The notes below the pieces were generated by a model. The model did not search any database and had not been told where the DNA came from. It worked only from the letters and a program-made list of their open reading frames with translations. A DNA stretch of 64,000 nt, taken from NCBI GenBank assembly GCA_947489315.1, contig CANLCX010000001.1:375501-439500 (forward strand). The letters are read 5' to 3'. Of the stretch, positions 9,172-16,788 are shown one piece after another. Origin of the DNA: an uncultured Sphingomonadaceae bacterium (GTDB taxonomy: Bacteria; Pseudomonadota; Alphaproteobacteria; Sphingomonadales; Sphingomonadaceae). How positions within the stretch are numbered: the first letter of the stretch is position 1; each line of letters opens with the position of its first letter. A program made the translations under genes and the position numbers.

Positions 9172-9768
9172 GTGACCGATGTACGATCGCAGCTTGCGCG
9201 CAACGTGGTGTGGCGTCGGATAGACGTTCAAGGATTGGATGCCTGTTCGTTCATGCAATCCGCCGATGGCTACAGAATTTCGGGGACTGCGATCTACTTG
9301 GGCGGCAACGAAACCGCGAAACTCGAATACCAGGTTTCCTGTGATCTGGATTGGTCGAGCCAGTCTGCCTGGGTGAGTGGATGGATTGGTCCTGCAGCGA
9401 AAGAGTTTTCCCTTTCGCGCGTTGCGGCTGGCAGGTGGATCAGGGATAGGGACGAGATCAGCGGGGTTACTGGACTTCTGGACATTGACCTTGGCTTCAC
9501 ACCGGCCACAAATACCAACGCGATCCGGAGATTGGGTTTGGCCGTTGGTGAGGAAGTGGAAACAACCGCTGTCTGGCTCGATACGGACGACTGGTGCTTC
9601 AAGCCCCTTACGCAGGTTTATCGGCGGCTGTCGGAAACCGAGTATGCCTACAGCTCGCCTTCCCACAATTATGCGGCAAACCTGGTGACAGACAGTTTCG
9701 GAATTGTCCGCCTGTATCCACAACTCTGGGAAGCAGTGTCCGAGCCTACGTGCACCGATAAAGCCTGA
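9172..9768 (+). CDS. Putative glycolipid-binding family protein
   Basis: 198-residue protein resembling the putative glycolipid-binding family (PF06475, formerly DUF1089). Features are the N-terminal VVWRRIDVQGLDAC, a beta-rich body, and the C-terminal YVSPSHNY-like block (here YAYSSPSHNYAANLVTDSFGIVRLYP, split across the protein end). A GTG start at 9172 is preceded by GGAGGGTGGG. No signal peptide. Its 3' end overlaps the convergent DUF6958 gene by 23 bp. The physiological role of the family is not established. Confidence 0.75.
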   Translation: MTDVRSQLARNVVWRRIDVQGLDACSFMQSADGYRISGTAIYLGGNETAKLEYQVSCDLDWSSQSAWVSGWIGPAAKEFSLSRVAAGRWIRDRDEISGVTGLLDIDLGFTPATNTNAIRRLGLAVGEEVETTAVWLDTDDWCFKPLTQVYRRLSETEYAYSSPSHNYAANLVTDSFGIVRLYPQLWEAVSEPTCTDKA

Positions 9769-10048
9769 CAGGCTTGGCAGTTCCTCTCGCTATGATCCCC
9801 TTTGCTTCGAGGTCGAGTTGCACGGCCTTCAGCCACCATCCTGCTTTCGCCCCGCCCGGAAAAAGGCCCTGATCCAGGTCTGGCAACAACGCTTCCTTTG
9901 CTTCGGCGACCTTCAGTCCCGGTGGGCTTTCCGGCAGGACGGGTAGCAATGCCTCGCGCATGGCTGTGTATTTGGCGCGGTTCACCCGTTCTGTGCGACC
10001 GGGGGAGGTGATGCTTTCGATTTCGATCTTGTCATCTGGCTCAGACAT
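9746..10048 (-). CDS. DUF6958-type small protein
   Basis: 100-residue soluble protein starting MSEPDDKIEIES, with GRTERVNRAKY near the N-terminus and the motif LFPGGAKAGWWLKAVQLDLEAKG in two parts near the C-terminus. I recognise the pattern as the DUF6958 family (winged-helix-like, function unknown) with moderate certainty. The chosen ATG at 10048 overlaps the end of the upstream GFA-like gene; a longer frame extends to 10156 but lacks the family pattern. Confidence 0.6.
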   Translation of the reverse strand: MSEPDDKIEIESITSPGRTERVNRAKYTAMREALLPVLPESPPGLKVAEAKEALLPDLDQGLFPGGAKAGWWLKAVQLDLEAKGIIARGTAKPVRLYRCT

Positions 10049-10565
10049 GCAGCTTTCCATTGTCGGCGATCTGCGGATTGCGGAAACCCATGCGCGCCCA
10101 CGCTCCGAACAGTCGTCCGTAAAAGGCAAAGGAATGTGTTTTAAGATTTGGAACATCGTTGGGCAGATCGTCCCGAGTTCCGGTCATGGTGCGCATTTCG
10201 ATGGCGGGACGATCAGCATCCGGCCACAAGGCGGCATAGAGGCTGAGCCAGTGGCCACCTTTCAATTCCATGAATATCGGCGTGTTGCAGCAGGTGGCAA
10301 TCACACGGCGCGTCCCCGCATCTTCCGACAGGCGATGTGCCTTCAGTTTGTCTTGCCCGTTTGTGATCTTCACACGATCCTTCCGATGCATGACAAAGGC
10401 GGTCGCATCCTTCTCGTCTAGGATTGGAGCCGCATTAGGCAAAGATTCCAGTTTCTCTGCTGCTGCCTGACAGCTTGCACAAAGGCATTCAACGGAGGCG
10501 ATGTGCGGTCCATCGACTGTCAGACGAACTTCGCCGCAACGGCAACTAAGGTGGGATGCTTCCAT
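10041..10565 (-). CDS. GFA-like zinc-binding protein (DUF6151-type)
   Basis: 174-residue protein with the Cys pattern of glutathione-dependent formaldehyde-activating (GFA/CENP-V) folds: LSCRCGEVRL near the N-terminus, then ECLCASCQ, and a C-C-N motif (ATCCNTPIF). It likely binds zinc; the substrate is unknown. The ATG at 10565 has GGGAG nine bases upstream; ATG at 10574 is the alternative. It is divergent from the TetR gene across a short region with a palindrome, so it is probably its target, followed by the DUF6958 gene. Confidence 0.7.
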   Translation of the reverse strand: MEASHLSCRCGEVRLTVDGPHIASVECLCASCQAAAEKLESLPNAAPILDEKDATAFVMHRKDRVKITNGQDKLKAHRLSEDAGTRRVIATCCNTPIFMELKGGHWLSLYAALWPDADRPAIEMRTMTGTRDDLPNDVPNLKTHSFAFYGRLFGAWARMGFRNPQIADNGKLHV

Positions 10566-10602
10566 TCCTCTCATCTCCCGATTCTCATTGATTAGACTGG
10601 AC

Positions 10603-10621
10603 TGACTAGTTTGATTAGTCA
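10603..10621. promoter_or_regulatory. Candidate TetR operator
   Basis: TGACTA-N7-TAGTCA, a perfect 6-bp dyad in the 98-bp gap between the GFA-like gene and the divergent TetR gene. A TTGATTAG direct repeat also occurs at 10589 and 10611. The position suggests one operator controlling both directions. Confidence 0.5.
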
Positions 10622-10663
10622 AGTGAACCGTGTATGCTGGTGAAAACCAAGGGAGCGGATCGC

Positions 10664-11296
10664 ATGTCGAACGGTGCAGAAACAAGGATCAGGCGAAGCC
10701 GGGAAAAGATTCTCGCTGCCGCCGAAGAGGTGTTCCTGCATCACGGCTTTCTTGGCGCGAACATGGATTCTGTCGCGGACAAGGCGGGCGTGTCCAAGCA
10801 AACCGTCTACGCGCACTGCAAGTCGAAGGAAGCGCTCTTCGTGCTGGTCGTGGAGCGGATGACCGGTGGGGCAGCGAAGGACATTGGCGAGGACGTAGAG
10901 GACGATTTCGAGGGCCTGTCGGCAGAGCGTTTTTTCCTGGAAGCTGCGACCGATCAGTTGATTGTCGTCATGACGCCGCGCCTCATGCGTCTTCGCCGCA
11001 TGGTTATCGGTGAGGTCGAGCGATTTCCCGACCTCGGCCGCTCGCTTCATGATAACGGCGCGGGGCGTTCCATTGCCCGGTATGCTCGGGCCATCGGACA
11101 CTACACAAAGACCGGTGAATTGCACTGCGATGATCCATACTCCGCCGCGACCCATTTCAACTGGCTGGTTATGGGAGGCCCGACGAACGCGGCCATGTTC
11201 CTCGGCGATGCGGGCATCCCTTCGAATGCCGACCTCAAAGATCACGCCCGTGAATGTGTCAGGATATTTCTGGCGGCGTTCAGCGAATGTGCATGA
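10664..11296 (+). CDS. TetR/AcrR-family transcriptional regulator
   Basis: 210-residue one-component repressor. The N-terminal helix-turn-helix is typical: RSREKILAAAEEVFLHHGF, then VADKAGVSKQTVYAHCKSKEALF. The C-terminal all-helical ligand domain resembles TetR_C (AefR-like). ATG at 10664 is preceded by GGGAGCGG; a longer start at 10634 is possible. Ligand unknown. It likely represses itself and the divergent GFA-DUF6958 pair. Confidence 0.85.
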   Translation: MSNGAETRIRRSREKILAAAEEVFLHHGFLGANMDSVADKAGVSKQTVYAHCKSKEALFVLVVERMTGGAAKDIGEDVEDDFEGLSAERFFLEAATDQLIVVMTPRLMRLRRMVIGEVERFPDLGRSLHDNGAGRSIARYARAIGHYTKTGELHCDDPYSAATHFNWLVMGGPTNAAMFLGDAGIPSNADLKDHARECVRIFLAAFSECA

Positions 11297-11385
11297 ATCT
11301 AAACCCGACAGTCATGATATGATGCCTTCGTCCCGCACCAGTTTGAAAGCCTCGCCTCGAATGGCTCCAATGGCGGACTGGACTT

Positions 11386-11805
11386 TCATTGGACCTCAAT
11401 ATCCTCCGAAATCTCCTGTCGCAGCTTCGGTCCCTGAGCGAGACGCCGTCCAAGGGCAGCAACGAACGCGTCGTACCGTTCACCGGCCTTGGCCTTGGCT
11501 GCGACCTGCTGAGGCTCGGGCAAAGGCGGCGTCGTCGCGAGCCAAAAGCGTATGAACACCGCGAGGGTTTCGACAGAGATGCCGATGTCACGTTCGGCGC
11601 GTGAGATGCGGCGGTCGATCTGATCGAGCCTTCTCGTCGTGGCGGCCTCCTGCCGCTCCGCTGCATCGGGTGACAGAAACGAAGCGATGGCGGCTTCGGC
11701 CACGAGAGAGAGCGAATGGTTGCGACGGCCCGCATAGTTGGCAAGTGCCGTCATGATCTCCGGATCGAGATAAACAGATAGTCGCTGCTTTTTGCGTTGC
11801 TTCAT
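11386..11805 (-). CDS. CopG/ribbon-helix-helix protein of the traG operon
   Basis: 139-residue protein with an N-terminal ribbon-helix-helix (KQRLSVYLDPEIMTALANYAGRR) and a helical C-terminal part. In Trb-type ICEs a CopG gene of this length sits directly between traG and trbB. Here it follows traG by 10 nt, but trbB is 3.7 kb away because cargo lies between them. A role in transcriptional control or as an accessory factor of the transfer machinery is inferred. Confidence 0.85.
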   Translation of the reverse strand: MKQRKKQRLSVYLDPEIMTALANYAGRRNHSLSLVAEAAIASFLSPDAAERQEAATTRRLDQIDRRISRAERDIGISVETLAVFIRFWLATTPPLPEPQQVAAKAKAGERYDAFVAALGRRLAQGPKLRQEISEDIEVQ

Positions 11806-11815
11806 CGTCGCATCC

Positions 11816-13801
11816 TCACATATCTATGCCGTCCTCCGGATCGAGCGATGCTTGTCGTGCGTTCAGCCGCGCCTGTCGGTCGAACTGCGAAAGTTGTGCG
11901 GCACGGTCCGTCGTCGACCTATGCAGATCGGGCTCGAACTCATTTTCCATAGGCTTCACGTCGTCTGGTACTTGTACCTGATCCAATTCCGCCTGCTGTC
12001 GTTGTTCGTGCCGCGAGTCGCTCCCCTCTTCGCGATCTGGCCGGTCGGCGGGATCGGGGATGTCCGGTCGGGGCGGTAGCGGCCATTCGCTCCAGTCGTC
12101 CGTTTGAGAACCTACTGCGTTTTCTGGAACCGGAGGCGGAAGGATGCGCGCCTGAAACTGCGCGTCCTCGAAATAGCGCGCCTTCTTGGCTCTGATCGGC
12201 GGTGTGCCGGCCACCATGACGATCTCGTCGGCGGGGGGGAGCTGCATGACCTCACCGGGGGTGAGCAGTGGCCGCGCTGTCTCCTGCCGGCTGACCATCA
12301 GGTGCCCAAGCCAGGGCGACAACCGGTGGCCGGCATAGTTCTTCATCGCCCGAAGCTCGGTCGCGGTGCCGAGCGCATCGGAGACCCGCTTAGCGGTGCG
12401 CTCGTCGTTGGTCGCGAAGCTCACCCGGACGTGGCAATTGTCGAGGATCGAGTTGTTCGGCCCGTACGCCTTTTCGATCTGGTTGAGCGACTGCGCGATC
12501 AGGAAGCTCTTCAATCCGTAGCCCGCCATGAAGGCGAGCGCGCTTTCGAAGAAATCCAGACGGCCGAGCGCCGGGAACTCATCGAGCATGAGGAGAAGAC
12601 GGTGGTGCTGTGCATGTCCATCGAGGTCCTCGGTCAGTCGGCGGCCGATTTGATTGAGGATGAGGCGGATGAGCGGCTTGGTACGGTTGATGTCCGACGG
12701 CGGCACGACGAGATAGAGAGTGATCGGCGCGGCGCTTTCGACCAGGTCCGCGATGCGCCACTCGCACCGCCGTGTGACCTTGGCGACGACTGGGTCGCGA
12801 TAAAGACCGAGAAATGACATGGCGGTCGAGAGGACGCCTGAGCGTTCGTTGCCCGACTTGTTGAGGAGTTCGCGCGCCGCGCTTGCGACCACCGGATGTG
12901 GCCCGTCCTCCCCCAGATGTGCCGTCGCCATCATCGCCCGCAAGGTCGCTTCAATCGGACGCTTGGGATCGGAGAGGAAGGCGGCAACGCCCGCAAGCGT
13001 CTTGTCAGATTCCGCGTAGAGCACGTGCAGGATTGCGCCGACGAGGAGAGCGTGGCTGGTCTTCTCCCAGTGATTGCGCTTTTCCAGCGAGCCTTCCGGA
13101 TCGACAAGGATGTCGGCGATATTCTGGACATCGCGCACTTCCCATTCGCCACGCCGAACTTCCAGCAACGGATTGTAGGCCGCCGACTGAGCATTGGTCG
13201 GATCGAACAGCAACACGCGGCCATGCCTGGACCGAAATCCGGATGTGAGTTGCCAGTTTTCGCCCTTGATATCGTGAACGATGGCCGAGCCGGGCCAGGT
13301 CAGGAGCGTCGGGATGACTAGGCCGACACCCTTGCCGGAGCGTGTCGGCGCGAAGCAAAGCACATGTTCCGGTCCGTCATGGCGGAGATAGCTGCCTTCT
13401 AGGCGCCCCAGCACCACGCCGTCCGGCTGGAAGAGCCCGGCACGTTTGACGTCTTTCGACGTCCCCCAACGCGCCGATCCGTAGGTGTCGACATCCTGTG
13501 CCTCGCGCGCACGAAGCACGGACAGGAATACTGCCATGCCGACAGCAGCGAACCCACCTGATGCTGCGATGATCGCCCCTTCAATGAAGATTGGTGGGGC
13601 GTAGGCGTCATAGGCATACCACCACCAGAAGAAGGTCGGCGGATAGTAGACGGGCCATCCCCAGACTTCGAACCAGGGCTCGCCAAGTTGGGGTTGGAAG
13701 CCGAGCCGCAGCGCTGTCCACTGCGTCGCCGTCCATGTCGCCATAAGCACAATGAGCGAGACGATGATGATCTGACCCCAGAGGATTTTCGTTGCGGGCA
13801 T
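11816..13801 (-). CDS. traG: TraG/VirD4 type IV coupling protein
   Basis: Coupling ATPase that brings the relaxase-DNA complex to the Trb channel. It has 661 residues. Two N-terminal membrane segments (about 10-28 and 72-95) precede Walker A APTRSGKG at 151-158, and Walker B LMLDEFPALG near 405. The C-terminal tail is polar. ATG at 13801 follows an AAGGAGAAG sequence. It is followed closely by copG. Separation from the relaxase gene by a cargo block is unusual but seen in mosaic ICEs. Confidence 0.96.
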   Translation of the reverse strand: MPATKILWGQIIIVSLIVLMATWTATQWTALRLGFQPQLGEPWFEVWGWPVYYPPTFFWWWYAYDAYAPPIFIEGAIIAASGGFAAVGMAVFLSVLRAREAQDVDTYGSARWGTSKDVKRAGLFQPDGVVLGRLEGSYLRHDGPEHVLCFAPTRSGKGVGLVIPTLLTWPGSAIVHDIKGENWQLTSGFRSRHGRVLLFDPTNAQSAAYNPLLEVRRGEWEVRDVQNIADILVDPEGSLEKRNHWEKTSHALLVGAILHVLYAESDKTLAGVAAFLSDPKRPIEATLRAMMATAHLGEDGPHPVVASAARELLNKSGNERSGVLSTAMSFLGLYRDPVVAKVTRRCEWRIADLVESAAPITLYLVVPPSDINRTKPLIRLILNQIGRRLTEDLDGHAQHHRLLLMLDEFPALGRLDFFESALAFMAGYGLKSFLIAQSLNQIEKAYGPNNSILDNCHVRVSFATNDERTAKRVSDALGTATELRAMKNYAGHRLSPWLGHLMVSRQETARPLLTPGEVMQLPPADEIVMVAGTPPIRAKKARYFEDAQFQARILPPPVPENAVGSQTDDWSEWPLPPRPDIPDPADRPDREEGSDSRHEQRQQAELDQVQVPDDVKPMENEFEPDLHRSTTDRAAQLSQFDRQARLNARQASLDPEDGIDM

Positions 13802-14027
13802 GGTCCTTCTTCTCCTTGTCGAAGAGAAGGTCAGAGCTCGTCACTCGCGAAATCAACCTTAATCAAGCCACTTAGTCACACCATCGAACAGTAGCGAAAA
13901 AAGACAGGCTAACGGCGGGCGTATCCCGGAAGCGGACGTGCAGGCCGATCTGGCTCACGACAGCAAGGCGAACATTTGCGGCCGTTCGCCATAGCGCATT
14001 CAGTGGCCGCTTTTGAGCCGACAACAG
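13802..14027. other. Intergenic region right of traG
   Basis: 226 bp with no supported gene. It carries the traG ribosome binding site and presumably its promoter (minus strand) next to the 3' end of the ArsR gene. Confidence 0.4.
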
Positions 14028-14360
14028 CTACTTTGCCTTGCCGGAACGCTTGCCTCGCTCAATCTCGGTTGCAAGAGATTCCATCTTGGAGTCCCAATAG
14101 CGACGAAGCTGATCAAGCCACCCCTGCACATCCTCGAAGCCTGTTGGATCAATCGAATAGCACCGTCTTGCACCTTCTCTGCGCACCTGAGCAAATCCGG
14201 CATCGCGCAAGATGCGAAGATGCTGTGAAACTGCTGATTGTGAAATGCCAAATTCAGCTTCGATGACGTTGACGATTTCACCTGATGCGAGCTCTTTCTG
14301 GGCTATCAGCTCCAGCGTTCGTCGTCGTACGGGGTCCGACAGAACATCGAAAGCGTGCAT
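14028..14360 (-). CDS. ArsR-family regulator paired with SRPBCC protein (pair 1)
   Basis: 110-residue winged-helix repressor starting MHAFDVLSDPVRRRTLELIAQ, with a recognition segment FGISQSAVSQHLRILRDAG. It has no obvious metal-binding Cys cluster, so it is the small-molecule/AHSA1-associated type. The ATG shares one base with the stop of the upstream SRPBCC gene (TAATG). In this pair the regulator is second; at 29111-29910 it comes first. Confidence 0.88.
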   Translation of the reverse strand: MHAFDVLSDPVRRRTLELIAQKELASGEIVNVIEAEFGISQSAVSQHLRILRDAGFAQVRREGARRCYSIDPTGFEDVQGWLDQLRRYWDSKMESLATEIERGKRSGKAK

Positions 14361-14995
14361 TACTCTTCCCCGGTGTAGAAATTTGCGGTGCGAGCGGCAG
14401 TTTCCATTGCGATCTTCATGGGCGTGCCATCTTCAGCATTGGCCTTCCCCCATGCCTCCGCCCAGAAACGCAACCTGCTCTTGCCGTCTTCTCCTTCTGC
14501 CCATGCCTGACCCGCCACAATCACACTTTGGCCGTTCGTTTGCACATGGCCGTCCAACCCCAGCATTGCCATTTCCCAGCCAACACCTGTTGCGCCGGGG
14601 CCATATTTTTCCCAATGCGCTTCGCTTTCCTCGTCAGTCGGAAGTTCGTGTTCAAGCGTCAACAGCGCGCCGTCCTCCACATCCTGGATCGTCGCAGTGA
14701 CCCAACTCTTGTTTCCGCCAAACTCCCAAGTGAGGGCCAAGGTATGCGGCGGATCGCAGGAGATTATGTCGCCGTCTGCGTTGCCCTCGATGGAAAACCG
14801 TCCACCGGGTTTGAAGTCGCCGGAGACATTACCGAACCAGCGTTCTATCCGCTGTTTTTCGGTGATTGCAGTCCATAAGTCGGCCTGACTGGTCCGATAG
14901 GTGCGTGAGGCGCGAACCACGTGCGTGGGGTGACCCTCACGCTCACCTTTGCCGACCTCGCGAATGTCAGCACCAAACGCTCTTTCGAAATCCAT
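14360..14995 (-). CDS. SRPBCC/AHSA1-domain protein (pair 1)
   Basis: 211-residue protein with a START/SRPBCC fold: RASRTYRTSQADLWTAITEKQRIERWFGNVSGD split over the first 65 residues, a GG(R/K)F turn and the C-terminal W-rich part. The substrate or ligand is unknown. It is longer than pair 2 and 3 members because of a C-terminal domain after residue 140. The ATG at 14995 has GGGAG seven bases upstream; ATG at 15001 is too close to it. A perfect palindrome upstream is a likely operator. Confidence 0.82.
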   Translation of the reverse strand: MDFERAFGADIREVGKGEREGHPTHVVRASRTYRTSQADLWTAITEKQRIERWFGNVSGDFKPGGRFSIEGNADGDIISCDPPHTLALTWEFGGNKSWVTATIQDVEDGALLTLEHELPTDEESEAHWEKYGPGATGVGWEMAMLGLDGHVQTNGQSVIVAGQAWAEGEDGKSRLRFWAEAWGKANAEDGTPMKIAMETAARTANFYTGEE

Positions 14996-15019
14996 GATCA
15001 TACTCCCTAGACAGGTAAT

Positions 15020-15039
15020 ATATTAGTCATCACTAATAT
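15020..15039. promoter_or_regulatory. Candidate ArsR operator (pair 1)
   Basis: ATATTAGT-CATC-ACTAATAT, a perfect 8-bp dyad 25 bp upstream of the SRPBCC start. A further TAATAT half site lies at 15050. It fits the AT-rich palindromes bound by ArsR-family proteins; assignment to the linked regulator is inferred. Confidence 0.6.
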
Positions 15040-15276
15040 CATGTTCTTCTAATATGATCAAGTTGGCGCTCATCAGAGCCGACATTCGTGCAGCATGCAG
15101 CATCATGTAAAATGGGCTCATAGCTGCCTTGCGGCGTTGCGGCACGGCCAAGCGAGGTCCAGACGACCCCTGTGCGGAATTCGCTGCCGTTGATCGGCAG
15201 GAGACCAATGCCTGCTATCGGTGCCGGGCGGCCACTTTTATCCATGCCCGGCACAGATGGTCTGTTGTCGCGAAAC
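15040..15276. other. Short region without a supported gene
   Basis: Two short overlapping frames on the minus strand (about 60-70 codons) have no recognisable family and no good ribosome binding site. It could be the degraded remnant of a gene between the SnoaL and SRPBCC genes. Confidence 0.3.
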
Positions 15277-15678
15277 TCAGCTTTCGAAAAGCGGTGATGT
15301 GTCCCCGAAGATGCGAACCGATTTCACCAGCCCATCTTCGTTCTTGTCCGTGAAGGCAACGGCGCGGACGGTGATCTGCTTTCCGTCATGGCGCTCGTAG
15401 TGATTCAACGCCTCCAAGACGTAGGTCTCGTCCGTTCCATAGATATTCAGCAGATCATGTTCGATGCTTTTGAAGCTCTGCCAGTAGCCGCCGAGCATCT
15501 CGACTACGGCTTTCTTGCCTTCGACGGCTGGCGTATTGCCGAACTGGATCGACACGTCATCGGCCAGGAATTCGGCATAGCCGTCGATGTCCTTGGCATC
15601 GAGGACGCTCAGGTAGGTCAGATATGCGTCGTAGGCGGTGTCACTGAGTTGGTTGGTGCGGAGGTTGGTGGTGATCAT
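15277..15678 (-). CDS. SnoaL-like / NTF2-fold protein
   Basis: 133-residue protein of the SnoaL-like (NTF2) fold: TAYDAYLTYLSVLDAKDIDGYAEFLADDVSIQFGN split over residues 14-50, then GKKAVVEMLGGYW and a C-terminal beta-strand RAVAFTDKNEDGLVKSVRIF. Members act as small isomerases/hydrolases or ligand-binding proteins; no specific substrate is suggested. It is divergent from the LysR gene and probably its target. Confidence 0.78.
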   Translation of the reverse strand: MITTNLRTNQLSDTAYDAYLTYLSVLDAKDIDGYAEFLADDVSIQFGNTPAVEGKKAVVEMLGGYWQSFKSIEHDLLNIYGTDETYVLEALNHYERHDGKQITVRAVAFTDKNEDGLVKSVRIFGDTSPLFES

Positions 15679-15774
15679 TGGTTCAGTCCTTGGTTCTGGT
15701 TATGGCGTTGAGCGCCGATGAACTGAATTTACGGTCTGCACCTCATATCTTCCAATTGAACAACTTTAGCACTA

Positions 15775-15793
15775 TCATAAGCTTTGATTATGA
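15775..15793. promoter_or_regulatory. Candidate LysR-type binding site
   Basis: TCATAA-N7-TTATGA dyad in the gap between the divergent SnoaL and LysR genes, just before the likely LysR start. Its position fits autoregulation; the site is a prediction only. Confidence 0.35.
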
Positions 15794-15795
15794 CC

Positions 15796-16689
15796 ATGCA
15801 TGCCGACCTGAACCTGATGATCGTCTTCGACGCGATCATGTCTGAAAGAAACCTCCGCCTGGCCGCCGAGCGCCTTGGTCGGTCTCAGCCTGCGGTCAGC
15901 CAATCTGTAGCGCGTCTGAGAGACATTCTCGGCGACACGCTTTTCGAAAAGACGCCGAAGGGGGTTAAGCCGACACCGCGAGCGGAGGCGCTTTGGCTTG
16001 AAATCCGCGATCCTCTAAACGTCATCACGCAGGCGCTGACACACTCCGACTTCGATCCGGCTTCGATCCGTGCTGAAGTCACGGTGGGTCTTGCAGATGA
16101 CGTTCACGAAATTGCCTTCGCGCACCTGGTCTCGCACATACGCGGGCGTGCACCGGGTGTTGTCCTGCGCGTGAGGGAGGTCGATCACCAATCACTCTGG
16201 CAAGAGGTCGGCCACGGTAGGGTGGATCTAGCCGTCTCGGTCGCACCCTCCCCGCCAAAGGGCCTCGGCGCATCAGTCTTGTTCGAACAGCCCTTCGTCC
16301 TCTTGCACCGTCCCGATGTGACACCGCCGGTCTCGTTGAAGTCCTACCTCAAATCGACTCATGTCGCCGTCGGCTTCCGAGAGGACGAAGCAGGCTACAC
16401 AGATCAACGGCTTGCTGCCATGGGGCACAATCGTCACGTGATCGCTTGGACGCCAAGGTTTGCGTCCATTCCCGACCTCGTGGCGAGAACCGGCGCAATC
16501 GCGACGATGCCTTTGCCAATCGCACGGCACCACGTGGCCCGCTTTGGGCTCGGTGTGGCCCAGCTACCGTTCAATCTCGATTCCGTTCCCGTCCGTCTTT
16601 GCTGGCACGAGAGACGGCGGACCGACCCCTTGAACAAATGGCTCCGCGAGCAGGTCAGGGTCATAGTCGAAGATCGTATGAAGAGTTGA
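15796..16689 (+). CDS. LysR-family transcriptional regulator
   Basis: 297-residue regulator with the N-terminal winged helix (MHADLNLMIVFDAIMSE, then RSQPAVSQSVARLRDILGD) and a LysR substrate-binding domain from about residue 90. I chose the ATG at 15796, since MHADLNL is the usual beginning; in-frame ATG 15790 and TTG 15784 would overlap the upstream dyad. It is probably the activator of the divergent SnoaL-like gene. Confidence 0.88.
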   Translation: MHADLNLMIVFDAIMSERNLRLAAERLGRSQPAVSQSVARLRDILGDTLFEKTPKGVKPTPRAEALWLEIRDPLNVITQALTHSDFDPASIRAEVTVGLADDVHEIAFAHLVSHIRGRAPGVVLRVREVDHQSLWQEVGHGRVDLAVSVAPSPPKGLGASVLFEQPFVLLHRPDVTPPVSLKSYLKSTHVAVGFREDEAGYTDQRLAAMGHNRHVIAWTPRFASIPDLVARTGAIATMPLPIARHHVARFGLGVAQLPFNLDSVPVRLCWHERRRTDPLNKWLREQVRVIVEDRMKS

Positions 16690-16788
16690 TCGCGCGCATT
16701 GCAGACATTCGCCGCATTGCGCGAAATTGGGAGGTATGGGCTCTCTCCAGACCTTTGCCGCAACGACGACCGATGTAAGCAAAGCAGA

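Noticed and set aside
15039-15254. Minus-strand frame of 71 codons between SRPBCC and SnoaL genes
   Set aside because: No family pattern or good start; overlapped by an equally open second frame.
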